From the NCBI RefSeq assembly GCF_000179615.1, contig NZ_AEDD01000011.1, forward strand, positions 62,001-126,000: a DNA stretch of 64,000 nucleotides, read 5' to 3'. Made by a program: the position numbers and the translations under genes. The notes beneath the pieces were generated by a model. That model was not told the origin of the DNA, ran no database searches, and saw nothing but the letters and a program-made list of their open reading frames with translations. Within the stretch, counting starts at the first letter, position 1, and each line of letters starts with the position of its first letter. Origin of the DNA: Paenibacillus curdlanolyticus YK9 (GTDB lineage Bacteria > Bacillota > Bacilli > Paenibacillales > Paenibacillaceae). Positions 46,719 to 55,329 of this stretch are shown here, one piece after another.

Positions 46719-47951
46719 TTGAAGCAATTACTGGTCCAATGCCGAGTTGGCGGCGTTCAGGCTGCGGTTCTGGAGAATAGGGTGCTGGCCGATTATGCAT
46801 CGGAGCGGCAGGACCCTGAGCAGCCGGGGCGTACGCAGCCGGGCGCTGTTCTTGGCAATATTTATCGCGGCAAAGTGGTGAATGTGCTGCCTGGCATGCA
46901 GGCGGCTTTTCTGGATATCGGATTGGCAAAAAATGCGTTCCTCTACATCGACGACGTGCTCGGCGTTGCCCAAGGAAAGAACCAAAATAAAGAGAAGCCT
47001 TCCATTCGCGATGTGCTGAGGATCGGCCAGGAGCTTACCGTCCAAGTAATTCGGGAGGCGAGCGGCGTCAAAGGCGCAAGAGTCACCATGCATGTATCGC
47101 TGCCGGGAAGATGGCTTGTCTATATGCCAAGCGCGGGTTATGTAGGCGTGTCGCGCAAGATCGATGACGAGAAGAAGCGGGAGCGCCTCCGATTGTTTGG
47201 CGAGCGAATGCGCCTTGCTGAGGAAGGCGTTATTTTACGTACGGCAGCAGCAGAGGTTATGGACGCTGCGCTAAGCGACGATTTGTCCTCGCTTCGTGAA
47301 CGCTGGCAGAAGATTGCCGGGCTTGCCAAGCAGCGGAAGGCGCCTGCTGAGCTTCATCAGGAGGCCGGGCTCATTTATCGCATCGTCAGGGATATGCTGA
47401 CCGCCGATACGGACGAGATCTGGGTCGATGAAGAAGCGATATTCGAGCAGACGGTGGCGCTGGTTCGCGAGATGGCGCCGGGCAGCGAACGAAAGGTCAA
47501 GCTGTATCCGGCAGCGAGCAAGGCCAGCCTGTTCGCCCACCATGACGTCGACCGGCAAACGGAATCGGCGTTCAGCAGAATCGTTCAGCTTGCCAGCGGC
47601 GGTTATATTGTATGGGACGAGACGGAGGCATTGACCGTCATCGATGTCAACACGGGCAAATTTATCGGGACGGACAAGCTGGAGGACACGCTTTATCGGA
47701 CGAACTCGGAGGCCGCTGAGGCGATTGCCCGATTGCTGCGGCTTCGGGATACCGGCGGCATCATTATTATTGATTTCATCGATATGGAAGAGGAAATGAA
47801 CCGGCAGCGCATCTCGCAGCAGCTGGAGGAGCTTGTGCGCCGCGACCGTTCCAGATGTACCGTTGTAGGCTGGACAAGGCTTGGGTTAATGGAAATAACT
47901 CGCAAAAAAGCAAGGGCGACAGCAGCATCCTTTTACCCGATTCGACCATAA
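46719..47951 (+). CDS. RNase E/G-family protein without the zinc-link region
   Basis: The 410-residue protein has the S1 RNA-binding segment (about 40-115, GAVLGNIYRGKVVNVLPGMQ), the RNase H-like part and the DNase I-like catalytic part. The two metal-binding Asp residues are present in VIDVNTGKFIG and IIIDFIDME. E. coli RNase G is 489 residues and continues with a CPxC zinc-link and small domain; here the chain ends at MEITRKKARATAASFYPIRP, before any Cys pair. TTG 46719 with AGGTGAG is preferred: ATG 46698 lies too near the predicted transcript start. The family is absent from B. subtilis. Confidence 0.88.
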   Translation: MKQLLVQCRVGGVQAAVLENRVLADYASERQDPEQPGRTQPGAVLGNIYRGKVVNVLPGMQAAFLDIGLAKNAFLYIDDVLGVAQGKNQNKEKPSIRDVLRIGQELTVQVIREASGVKGARVTMHVSLPGRWLVYMPSAGYVGVSRKIDDEKKRERLRLFGERMRLAEEGVILRTAAAEVMDAALSDDLSSLRERWQKIAGLAKQRKAPAELHQEAGLIYRIVRDMLTADTDEIWVDEEAIFEQTVALVREMAPGSERKVKLYPAASKASLFAHHDVDRQTESAFSRIVQLASGGYIVWDETEALTVIDVNTGKFIGTDKLEDTLYRTNSEAAEAIARLLRLRDTGGIIIIDFIDMEEEMNRQRISQQLEELVRRDRSRCTVVGWTRLGLMEITRKKARATAASFYPIRP

Positions 47952-47998
47952 ATCATGCATAAATCATCCGCTCCTTTTATTCAAAGTTTGCATAAGGG

Positions 47999-48027
47999 TT
48001 GAACAAATGAATTGGGCGTGATACAAT
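47999..48027 (+). promoter_or_regulatory. Sigma-A promoter of the rplU operon
   Basis: TTGAAC (47999-48004), 17 bases, TACAAT (48022-48027). Confidence 0.7.
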
Positions 48028-48032
48028 ACTCG

Positions 48033-48150
48033 GGTGCATGTTCGCGGGTATCCCCGTGGGACGCACAAGGTACCGCTCCGATCGGGTATAGAAGCGCAAT
48101 GCGCTTGGCGCATGCCACCTAGATTCAGGCGAGTCTTCGACTATAAGGAG
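48033..48150 (+). promoter_or_regulatory. Ribosomal protein L21 leader
   Basis: The 5' untranslated region of rplU is strongly structured. GGTGCATG (48033-48040) pairs with CATGCCACC (48111-48119, one bulged C), enclosing a GCGGG/CCCGT hairpin and AAGCGC (48092-48097)/GCGCTT (48101-48106). The closing stem begins right at the expected transcript start. Position and shape fit the Firmicutes L21 leader, thought to bind a ribosomal protein for feedback control. GGAGGTG follows for translation. Confidence 0.75.
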
Positions 48151-48161
48151 GTGCACCATCC

Positions 48162-48473
48162 ATGTACGCAATTATTGAAACGGGCGGCAAGCAATACAAA
48201 GTCCAAGAGGGCGATGTTCTTTTCATCGAGAAACTCGAGGCTGGCGCAGGAGAAAGCATTACTTTCGATCGCGTTCTTGCCGTATCCAAAGGCGACGCTC
48301 TCGTCGCAGGAACGCCGGTTGTAGCCGGAGCATCGGTTTCTGCTAAAGTTGAGAAGCAAGGCCGCGGTAAAAAAATCATCGTTTACAAATACAAAGCGAA
48401 GAAAAACTACCGTCGTAAACAAGGCCACCGTCAACCGTACACGAAAGTGACGATTGAATCCATCAAAGCGTAA
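48162..48473 (+). CDS. rplU: 50S ribosomal protein L21
   Basis: The 103-residue protein opens [18 protein letters not shown] and contains the L21 signature [19 protein letters not shown] near the C-terminus. It binds 23S rRNA domain VI. It heads the rplU-prp-rpmA operon, and the strong GGAGGTG site agrees with high expression. Confidence 0.97.
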   Translation: MYAIIETGGKQYKVQEGDVLFIEKLEAGAGESITFDRVLAVSKGDALVAGTPVVAGASVSAKVEKQGRGKKIIVYKYKAKKNYRRKQGHRQPYTKVTIESIKA

Positions 48474-48485
48474 TCGGTTCACGTG

Positions 48486-48824
48486 ATGATTACGGTCACA
48501 TTCGTGCGGAGCGCCGCTAATCGGCGAATCGTATCGTTCGCAGTCTCCGGACATGCGGATTATGCGAAACGTGGACGAGATATCGTCTGTGCGGGCGTTT
48601 CTGCAGTTACCGTGGGAACAGTGAATGCGATTGAAGCAGTTGCAGGCGTAGCGCTTCCGGCGTCGATGCGAGACGGTTGGGTGCAGTCGGATATTCCGAC
48701 GCAGGCTGATCCGTCCGTCGACGAACGGGTGCAGCTGCTGCTTGAGGGCATGGCGGTCATGATCGATACGATTCAGCAATCGTACGGCAAGTACGTTGCT
48801 ATTCAAGAACAACTCGTCGAATAA
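48486..48824 (+). CDS. prp: Prp, cysteine protease that trims ribosomal protein L27
   Basis: The 112-residue YsxB/Prp protein carries the catalytic pair His23 and Cys35 in GHADYAKRGRDIVCAGVS. Prp removes the N-terminal extension of L27 in Firmicutes, and the rpmA product next door has such an extension. GTG 48483 is also in frame. No good ribosome site precedes either start; the gene begins 12 bases after rplU and probably depends on coupled translation, keeping it low relative to the two ribosomal proteins. Confidence 0.93.
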   Translation: MITVTFVRSAANRRIVSFAVSGHADYAKRGRDIVCAGVSAVTVGTVNAIEAVAGVALPASMRDGWVQSDIPTQADPSVDERVQLLLEGMAVMIDTIQQSYGKYVAIQEQLVE

Positions 48825-48839
48825 AGGAGGGAAACCACC

Positions 48840-49148
48840 ATGTTGAAATTAGATCTTCAGTTGTTCGCTTCCAAGAAGGGCGTAGGCTCGACGAAGAACG
48901 GACGCGATAGCCACTCGAAACGTCTTGGCGCTAAACGTGCAGACGGTCAAACGGTAACGGCAGGAAGCATTCTTTTCCGTCAACGCGGAACGAAAATTCA
49001 CCCAGGCACTAACGTTGGAATCGGTAAAGATGACACGTTGTTCGCATTGGTAGAAGGCGTCGTGAAGTTCGAGCGTTGGGGACGCGACCGTAAAAAAGTT
49101 AGCGTTTATCCAGTTACTGAAGCAGCAGTAGCTGCAGCAGTTGAATAA
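48840..49148 (+). CDS. rpmA: 50S ribosomal protein L27 with cleavable N-terminal extension
   Basis: The 102-residue protein starts [20 protein letters not shown]. The first nine residues match the Firmicutes extension removed by Prp, cleavage expected between Phe9 and Ala10, exposing the tail that reaches the peptidyl transferase centre. [21 protein letters not shown] is the L27 signature. A strong GGAGGG site precedes it, and a terminator follows. Confidence 0.97.
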   Translation: MLKLDLQLFASKKGVGSTKNGRDSHSKRLGAKRADGQTVTAGSILFRQRGTKIHPGTNVGIGKDDTLFALVEGVVKFERWGRDRKKVSVYPVTEAAVAAAVE

Positions 49149-49165
49149 TAACGCTTCATCCAGTG

Positions 49166-49195
49166 CCCGGCCTGATGTTATAGGCCGGGTTTTTT
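49166..49195 (+). terminator. Terminator after rpmA
   Basis: CCCGGCCT (49166-49173), AGGCCGGG (49182-49189), then six T. Confidence 0.9.
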
Positions 49196-49263
49196 AATAG
49201 GAAGAACACTCATCTGTATGAATCGGCATGTACCGCACTACATAGAAAGTGGGATATTCGCGA

Positions 49264-50001
49264 ATGAAACGGGTAGGTTCGGCTAAACTTTACGTATCGG
49301 TATCGTTGCTGCTGCCAGCAGCCTGTTTGTTCATTTGGCGAACAGCATGGTGGCCAATTGTCGTTTTTGTCGTTTGGTCGGCGATCACGATTGTGCTGTG
49401 GATGTATTCGGAACGCAAGGAGCAGCGAGACAGGCAAGCCCGGCTCGGGCATGCGCTCCAGACTTCGGCAATCCGGACGCTTAATCATCATCGGCATGAC
49501 TGGATGAATGACCTCCAAGTGTTGTACGGCTATATTCGAATGAATAAGCAAGACAAAGCTGTTCAGTATGTTGAGGGTATTCGGGAGCGAATGATCGCAG
49601 AGAGCCGTATTGCAAAGCTTGGTGTTCCTTCGCTCGTAACGTACTTGCAGTCCTTCCGTACGATGACCCATTCGCTGCAGCTGCATGTTGTGATTGATGG
49701 CGAGCTGGATTTGGAAGAATTACCGATCGATAAGAATGGCGTGGCTGAAACGTTAATCGATCTCATGAATATGTATCGATTCGGTATGAAGCAACGAACG
49801 GGAGAACCGGCCAAGCTCACGCTTCAGCTGGCTCGGGACGACAAGTCATTGCATGCCGTCTTTTTCTATGATGGGGAATGGAATGACATTGACGATGCAT
49901 TGCACAAAATAAAACAGCGGCTGAGAAACTCGCCGCTGCAGCCGATCAGTTCGGAGCAGTCGCTTGCAGAGCTGCCGCTAAAGGCTGAACTGCGAGGTTG
50001 A
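49264..50001 (+). CDS. spo0B: Spo0B-like phosphotransferase with N-terminal membrane hairpin
   Basis: The 245-residue protein lies between rpmA and obg, the place of spo0B in B. subtilis, where Spo0B passes phosphate from Spo0F to Spo0A. The phosphorylated His is expected at His78 in NHHRHDWMNDLQVL, the Spo0B/sensor-kinase helix motif. The C-terminal part is a degenerate ATPase-like domain. Unlike the 192-residue cytosolic B. subtilis protein, it has two hydrophobic segments at about 9-25 and 30-47, so membrane attachment is likely. GTG 49249 is in frame; ATG 49264 is used though its ribosome site is weak. Confidence 0.87.
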   Translation: MKRVGSAKLYVSVSLLLPAACLFIWRTAWWPIVVFVVWSAITIVLWMYSERKEQRDRQARLGHALQTSAIRTLNHHRHDWMNDLQVLYGYIRMNKQDKAVQYVEGIRERMIAESRIAKLGVPSLVTYLQSFRTMTHSLQLHVVIDGELDLEELPIDKNGVAETLIDLMNMYRFGMKQRTGEPAKLTLQLARDDKSLHAVFFYDGEWNDIDDALHKIKQRLRNSPLQPISSEQSLAELPLKAELRG

Positions 50002-50018
50002 ACGGAGGCTAAATCAGC

Positions 50019-51338
50019 ATGTTTGTAGATAAAGCGAAAATATTTGTAAAAGGCGGAGACGGCGGCAACGGCATCGTGTCCTATCGCAGGGAGCTCTATG
50101 TGCCGGACGGCGGACCTGCCGGCGGCGACGGCGGCCGCGGCGGCAACGTCATTTTCCGCGTGGATGAAGGCTTGCGTACGCTGGTCGATTTCCGCTACCA
50201 GAAGCATTTCAAGGCGAAGCCGGGCGAGCGAGGCAAGGTAAAAGGCATGCATGGTGCAGGCGCGGACGATATGATCGTACGCATCCCACCAGGCACGGTT
50301 ATCGTGGACGACGATTCGCAGGCGATCATTGCCGATATGACGCGCCACGGGCAAGAAGTGATCATTGCGCGCGGCGGGCGCGGCGGACGCGGCAATATGC
50401 GTTTTGCAACGGCGAACAATCCTGCGCCTGACATATCGGAGAACGGCGAAGAGGGCGAAGAGCGTTGGGTCGTGCTCGAGCTGAAGGTTATGGCAGACGT
50501 AGGGCTCGTTGGGTTCCCGAGCGTCGGCAAGTCGACGCTGCTGTCTGTCGTATCCGGAGCGAAGCCGAAGATTGGGGCGTATCACTTTACGACAATTACG
50601 CCTAATCTGGGCGTTGTTGATGTTGGCGATGACCGCAACTTCGTTATGGCGGATTTGCCGGGCCTGATCGAAGGCGCGAGCGAAGGCGTTGGGCTTGGCC
50701 ACGAGTTTTTGCGGCATGTCGAACGGACACGCGTTATTATCCACGTTATCGACATGGCGGCAACAGAAGGCCGTGATCCATTCGACGATTGGGTCAAAAT
50801 CAATGCCGAGCTGAAGCAGTACAACGAGAAGCTTGCCGAGAGGCCGCAAATTATTGCAGCCAACAAGATGGACATGCCTGGCGCTGACGAGCAGCTGGAG
50901 CTGTTCAAGGAGCAGCTTGCTGAGGTGGCGGGGGATCGCCATTACGACATTATTCCGATGTCCTCGTTGACGCGTCAAGGGGTTCAGGATCTGCTTTATA
51001 AGGCAGCTGACGTACTGGAAACGGTGCCTGACCAGCCGGCGCTTGAAGAGGTAAGCGATCTTGCCGAACGCAAGGTGTACAAGTTCGAGAAGAATGAAGA
51101 GATTACGTTCCGCGTATTCCGCGAGGATGAAATATTCGTCGTCGAGAGCGAGGGCATTGAACGGCTAATGCGGCGTACGAATTTGAATTCGTACGATGCG
51201 ATTATGCGATTTGCCCGCATTTTGCGTAACCTGGGCGTCGATGCCGCGTTGCGGAAAATCGGGGCGAAGGACGGCGATACGTGCCGAATCGGCCACTACA
51301 CGTTCGAATTCTTCGAGGGCAGCGACTATCAGTATTAA
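50019..51338 (+). CDS. obg: Obg, ribosome-associated GTPase
   Basis: The 439-residue protein has the glycine-rich Obg fold (about 1-158, [25 protein letters not shown]), the GTPase domain (G1 [11 protein letters not shown] at about 165, switch [12 protein letters not shown]4 ANKMD) and the C-terminal OCT domain (about 350-430, [19 protein letters not shown]). It acts in 50S assembly and stress signalling and is essential in B. subtilis. A GGAGGC site precedes the ATG. Confidence 0.97.
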   Translation: MFVDKAKIFVKGGDGGNGIVSYRRELYVPDGGPAGGDGGRGGNVIFRVDEGLRTLVDFRYQKHFKAKPGERGKVKGMHGAGADDMIVRIPPGTVIVDDDSQAIIADMTRHGQEVIIARGGRGGRGNMRFATANNPAPDISENGEEGEERWVVLELKVMADVGLVGFPSVGKSTLLSVVSGAKPKIGAYHFTTITPNLGVVDVGDDRNFVMADLPGLIEGASEGVGLGHEFLRHVERTRVIIHVIDMAATEGRDPFDDWVKINAELKQYNEKLAERPQIIAANKMDMPGADEQLELFKEQLAEVAGDRHYDIIPMSSLTRQGVQDLLYKAADVLETVPDQPALEEVSDLAERKVYKFEKNEEITFRVFREDEIFVVESEGIERLMRRTNLNSYDAIMRFARILRNLGVDAALRKIGAKDGDTCRIGHYTFEFFEGSDYQY

Positions 51339-51342
51339 TCAA

Positions 51343-51365
51343 GACGGCGCAGGCCGTCTTTTTTT
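51343..51365 (+). terminator. Terminator after obg
   Basis: GACGGC, loop GCAG, GCCGTC, then seven T. Confidence 0.85.
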
Positions 51366-51408
51366 ATAAGCTTTTAGGCAAAAGCGGGGGCAAGCCTAAG
51401 TTTGCCTA

Positions 51409-51437
51409 TTGTCAAAGTACGTAAATTCACGTACAAT
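51409..51437 (+). promoter_or_regulatory. Sigma-A promoter of the pheB-hom-thrB-pheA unit
   Basis: TTGTCA (51409-51414), 17 bases, TACAAT (51432-51437). Confidence 0.65.
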
Positions 51438-51481
51438 GTCCACTATAGGTGAACAATTGTCTCTTTCAGGAGGACGATAAA

Positions 51482-51919
51482 ATGACGGCACGTTATTATG
51501 TCGTTCGCGAAGACATTTTGCCAGAAGCGATCGTTAAGACGATTCAGGTGAAGGACATGCTGAAGCGGGGCGAGTCGGCTACCGTGCATGAAGCGGTAGA
51601 GCGCGTTGGATTAAGCAGAAGCGCATTTTACAAATATAAGGACGGCGTCTACCCGCTTAGCGAGCTGGACCGTGAGCGAATCGTGACGGTATCGATGGAC
51701 CTGGATCATCGCTCGGGCATTTTATCCCGAGTGCTCGGATTGGTTGCAGGCTTGGAGGGCAACGTGCTGACGATTAATCAGAGCATTCCGCTGCAGGGAC
51801 TGGCCAATGTGGTCATTTCCGTGGATACGTCATATATGACGGAAGATTTGTCAGCGCTCATGGAACGGATACACAGCTTGGAGGGCGTTCGCAAAGCCTC
51901 GGTCATCGGACAGGGGTAA
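51482..51919 (+). CDS. pheB: PheB-type ACT-domain protein
   Basis: The 145-residue protein has an N-terminal helix-turn-helix-like region (about 20-60, VHEAVERVGLSRSAFYKYKDG) and a C-terminal ACT domain (about 70-145, VTVSMDLDHRSGILSRVLGLV). This UPF0735/PheB family lies next to pheA in Firmicutes and is presumed to sense an aromatic amino acid; the mechanism is unknown. CAGGAGG sets the start at 51482, though the frame opens at 51449. Confidence 0.88.
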   Translation: MTARYYVVREDILPEAIVKTIQVKDMLKRGESATVHEAVERVGLSRSAFYKYKDGVYPLSELDRERIVTVSMDLDHRSGILSRVLGLVAGLEGNVLTINQSIPLQGLANVVISVDTSYMTEDLSALMERIHSLEGVRKASVIGQG

Positions 51920-51944
51920 TAATACGATTGATGGGGGTTATCGG

Positions 51945-53231
51945 ATGAAACCAGTTAAAGTAGGATTGCTTGGTCTAGGAACGGTCGGAACCGGCGTGGT
52001 TCGGATTGTAGAAGGGCATCAAGAAGATCTGCAAAGCCAGGTTGGCTCGGCAATCGTCATCGAGAAAATTCTCGTTCAAAATAAATCGAAGCAGCGTGCG
52101 ATCAGCATTGATCCTTCGAAGCTGACAGAAGATCCGTGGGATGTCATTCGTGATCCGGAGATCGACGTTGTCGTCGAAGTAATGGGCGGAATTGGCGATA
52201 CGAAAGCGTACATTCTTGAAGCGCTTGCGCGCGGCAAGCATGTCGTGACGGCGAATAAAGATTTGATGGCGCTGCATGGCCCTGAAATCATCGCGACGGC
52301 AACAGAGAACAAATGTGACGTATTGTACGAAGCAAGCGTTGCAGGGGGCATTCCAATCATCCGTACGCTGATTGAAGGCTTCTCGTCCGATCGCATTACC
52401 AAAATTATGGGCATCGTGAACGGCACGACGAACTTCATTCTGACGAAGATGAGCCAAGAGGGCGCATCCTACGATGCAGTGCTGAAGGAAGCGCAGGAGC
52501 TGGGCTATGCAGAAGCTGATCCGACTTCGGATGTTGAGGGACTTGATGCTGCACGCAAAATGACGATTTTGTCGACGCTGGGCTTCCGCGCGAACGTGGC
52601 CCTTGAAGACGTTTCGGTACAGGGCATCTCTTCCGTTAGCCAGGAAGACATCGCTTATGCCAAACGTTTGGGCTATGAAGTGAAGCTGCTCGGCATTGCA
52701 GAGCGCCAGGATGACCTCATCAGCGTCAGCGTACAGCCGACGATGGTGAAGCTGAGCCATCCAATCGCATCGGTAAACGGCGTATTTAACGCGGTTTATG
52801 TGCATGGCGAAGCGGTTGGCGAGACGATGTTCTATGGCGCAGGCGCAGGCGAGCTTCCGACGGCAACGTCCATCGTAGCGGACTTGGTCGCCGTCGTCAA
52901 AAACCTGAAGCTAGGCGTGAACGGCAAGCAAGGCGTTATTTCATACAAAGAGAAGAAGCTGAAGACGGACGAGCAAATTTCGTCGAAGTACTTCTTGCTG
53001 CTGAACGTTGCGGACCGCGCAGGCGTTCTGGCTCGGATTACGCAAGTGTTTGCGGAGCACGAGGTTAGCCTGCAATCTGTCTTGCAGCAGCCGAACCCGC
53101 ACAATCCGGAAGCTGAAATTATCGTCATCACGCATGACGCGAATAAAGCGGCCATGAACCAAGTGCTGAAGGCGTTCCAATCGCTGGACGTTATTCGCGA
53201 AGTGAAAAGCGTTTATCGTGTAGAAGGCTAG
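51945..53231 (+). CDS. hom: Homoserine dehydrogenase
   Basis: The 428-residue enzyme reduces aspartate semialdehyde to homoserine for threonine and methionine. The N-terminal NAD(P) motif is GLLGLGTVGTGVVRI, the substrate-region signature is GYAEADPTSDVEGLDAARK, with the catalytic Lys in DAARK region, and a C-terminal ACT domain (about 350-428, LLNVADRAGVLARI) allows feedback by threonine. It begins 25 bases after pheB and is probably in one transcript with thrB and pheA. Confidence 0.95.
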   Translation: MKPVKVGLLGLGTVGTGVVRIVEGHQEDLQSQVGSAIVIEKILVQNKSKQRAISIDPSKLTEDPWDVIRDPEIDVVVEVMGGIGDTKAYILEALARGKHVVTANKDLMALHGPEIIATATENKCDVLYEASVAGGIPIIRTLIEGFSSDRITKIMGIVNGTTNFILTKMSQEGASYDAVLKEAQELGYAEADPTSDVEGLDAARKMTILSTLGFRANVALEDVSVQGISSVSQEDIAYAKRLGYEVKLLGIAERQDDLISVSVQPTMVKLSHPIASVNGVFNAVYVHGEAVGETMFYGAGAGELPTATSIVADLVAVVKNLKLGVNGKQGVISYKEKKLKTDEQISSKYFLLLNVADRAGVLARITQVFAEHEVSLQSVLQQPNPHNPEAEIIVITHDANKAAMNQVLKAFQSLDVIREVKSVYRVEG

Positions 53232-53252
53232 ACTTCTAAACAAGACATTTTT

Positions 53253-53276
53253 CGGGCGTCGCTTAGGCGGCGTCCG
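53253..53276 (+). other. Hairpin between hom and thrB
   Basis: CGGGCGTCGC, loop TTAG, GCGGCGTCCG (ten pairs, two G-U), followed only by ATTTCG. It is too poor in U for a firm terminator call; it may reduce read-through. Confidence 0.4.
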
Positions 53277-53315
53277 ATTTCGACTATATACGAGAAGGCT
53301 GGAGTGAGGGGAAAC

Positions 53316-54287
53316 ATGTACGGACCACGCATAATCGTTAAGGTGCCGGCGAGCACAGCAAATCTGGGGCCGGGCTTTGACACGCTCGGAATGGCACTGT
53401 CACTGTTTGCATGGATTGAGATGGCACAGGCGCCAGAAACGACAATTACGCTGTATGGCGATCAAATGAACGGCGTACCGACCGATAAATCCAATCTGAT
53501 CTATAAAGTGGCGCAAATGGTGTTCAACGAGGCTGGCGTTTCCGTGCCGGAATTGTCCATCTCCATGTATAGCGATATTCCGCTAACCCGCGGGCTTGGC
53601 AGCAGCGCATCGGCAATTGTCGGCGCACTCGTTGCGGCGAACGCGCTAATTGGCGCTCCGCTATCCGACCATAAGCTATTCCAAATGGCAACGGCGCTCG
53701 AAGGCCATCCGGATAACGTTGGCGCTTCGTTGTTCGGCGGCATAGTTGTTTCTGCATGGGATGGCGAGCAAGCCGACTATGTTCGAATCGACCCGCATCC
53801 ATCGCTTCAGGCGCTGGTAGCTGTGCCGGCCTTCCAGCTGTCGACGGAGAAGGCGCGCCATGCGCTGCCCAAAGAAATTAGCATGGGCGATGCCGTCTAC
53901 AACGTAAGCCGCAGCTCACTGCTTGTCGCAGCGCTGGCGACTGGCCAATTGGAGCTGATTAGCAAGGCGATGAAGGATCGGCTGCATCAGCCGTATCGCG
54001 CTCCGCTAATTCCAGGCATGGAGACGATATTGGCTCATGCGTCCGAGCGTGGCGCGTTAGGCGCGGCGTTGAGCGGAGCGGGCCCTACGCTCATTTCATT
54101 CGTAGATGCGCAGAGCGGCCGGAAGCAGGAGCTCGAGCAGTTCCTGGTGGACACGCTTGCTGATGAAGGCATCGAGGCTGAAACGATTTGGCTGAAGCCG
54201 TTCAACAGCGGACCGCAGCTGGTTCAAGTCGAGGAAGGCGATGACTTGCCTCTTATCGATCGGATTCAAAGCGAGGTGCGCGTATGA
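53316..54287 (+). CDS. thrB: Homoserine kinase
   Basis: The 323-residue GHMP kinase phosphorylates homoserine. The start IIVKVPASTANLGPGFDTLG is typical, the ATP loop is PLTRGLGSSASAIVGAL (about 88-104), and motif 3 is GAALSGAGPTLISF. GTG 53304 is in frame, but GAGGGGAA precedes ATG 53316. There is no thrC in the window. The stop overlaps pheA as ATGA. Confidence 0.95.
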   Translation: MYGPRIIVKVPASTANLGPGFDTLGMALSLFAWIEMAQAPETTITLYGDQMNGVPTDKSNLIYKVAQMVFNEAGVSVPELSISMYSDIPLTRGLGSSASAIVGALVAANALIGAPLSDHKLFQMATALEGHPDNVGASLFGGIVVSAWDGEQADYVRIDPHPSLQALVAVPAFQLSTEKARHALPKEISMGDAVYNVSRSSLLVAALATGQLELISKAMKDRLHQPYRAPLIPGMETILAHASERGALGAALSGAGPTLISFVDAQSGRKQELEQFLVDTLADEGIEAETIWLKPFNSGPQLVQVEEGDDLPLIDRIQSEVRV

Positions 54288-55168
54288 TTCGGGTTTCCGT
54301 GCTGCCGAAGGGCTCAACTTCGGATGATGCGGCTCGCCATTTGTTCAGAGGGATCGAAGGGGTATCGTATGATTACCACCGCATTATTGCGGATGTGTTT
54401 CTGAGCACGGCTGAAGGCCGCTCGGATTACGCTGTCATCCCCATCGAGAATACGATCGACGGGTCGGTCGGCTTGCATACGGATTGGCTGATCGACGAGG
54501 TAGATTTACCGATCCAAGCGGAATGGGTGTATCCATCCGTGCAAAATCTCGTAGGCTTGCGCTCTGAGCTGGCGGACGAGAGCGGGGCGATCGATTATTC
54601 GCGCATTAAGAAGGTGATGAGCCATCCGGTCGCCATGGCGCAATGCTTACAGTTTTTGCGCAAGCATATTCCGCATGCAGAGCTGGAGCATATCGGCAGC
54701 ACGGCGGAGTCGATCCGCATCGTTAGGGACAATCCCGGGCTGGGATGGGCTGCGATTGGCCAGAAAACAGCCGCAGCTGACAATGGCCTGGATGTGCTGC
54801 AAGAAGGCGTTACGGATCATGATAACAACTTTACCCGGTTTTTGCTGGTCGGTCCTAAGCCGTTTGAAGGCAAAACGTCGGATAAACAGAAAACGACGAT
54901 CATCGTTTCCCACCCCGAGGATTATCCGGGAGGGCTTCATCAAGTGCTGTCCGCATTTGCTTGGCGTCGTATTAACCTCTCTCGGATTGAATCGCGTCCG
55001 ACGAAAAAACGGCTGGGCACATACTATTTCATGATCGACATCGATAAGTCGCTGGATACGATTTTGCTGCAATCGGCAATTGCCGAAATCGAAGCGATCG
55101 GCTTCCAGGTTCGGGTAATGGGCACGTATCCAAGCTTTACGTACGAGCCTGCAGAAGAAATGGAATAG
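54284..55168 (+). CDS. pheA: Prephenate dehydratase
   Basis: The 294-residue enzyme makes phenylpyruvate for phenylalanine. The catalytic domain (about 1-185) has VIPIENTIDGSVG and the catalytic Thr-Arg-Phe triad in NNFTRFLLVG. The ACT domain (about 200-280) contains GGLHQVLSAFAWRRINLSRI and the ESRP motif that binds phenylalanine. It is monofunctional, without chorismate mutase. The start lies within the thrB stop. Confidence 0.95.
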   Translation: MIRVSVLPKGSTSDDAARHLFRGIEGVSYDYHRIIADVFLSTAEGRSDYAVIPIENTIDGSVGLHTDWLIDEVDLPIQAEWVYPSVQNLVGLRSELADESGAIDYSRIKKVMSHPVAMAQCLQFLRKHIPHAELEHIGSTAESIRIVRDNPGLGWAAIGQKTAAADNGLDVLQEGVTDHDNNFTRFLLVGPKPFEGKTSDKQKTTIIVSHPEDYPGGLHQVLSAFAWRRINLSRIESRPTKKRLGTYYFMIDIDKSLDTILLQSAIAEIEAIGFQVRVMGTYPSFTYEPAEEME

Positions 55169-55183
55169 AGAACTGTAATAGGA

Positions 55184-55220
55184 AACTCTTTGGGCGTTTT
55201 GGCTCCTGAAGAGTTTTTTT
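55184..55220 (+). terminator. Terminator after pheA
   Basis: AACTCTT (55184-55190) and AAGAGTT (55209-55215), with T run to 55220. Confidence 0.75.
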
Positions 55221-55329
55221 TATTTTACTGGGGACATCTGCCTATATTCTGCATAGGATGTAAGGATTGGCGGGAGGGCATCGTTATGCCTAGCTCGCTT
55301 AGAAGACCGTGACAGGAGGTTTGCGGGGA

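Noticed and set aside
47880-47990. Frameshift near the end of the RNase E/G gene
   Set aside because: Other frames after the stop do not encode a CPxC or other zinc-link-like segment, so a simple frameshift does not explain the short end.
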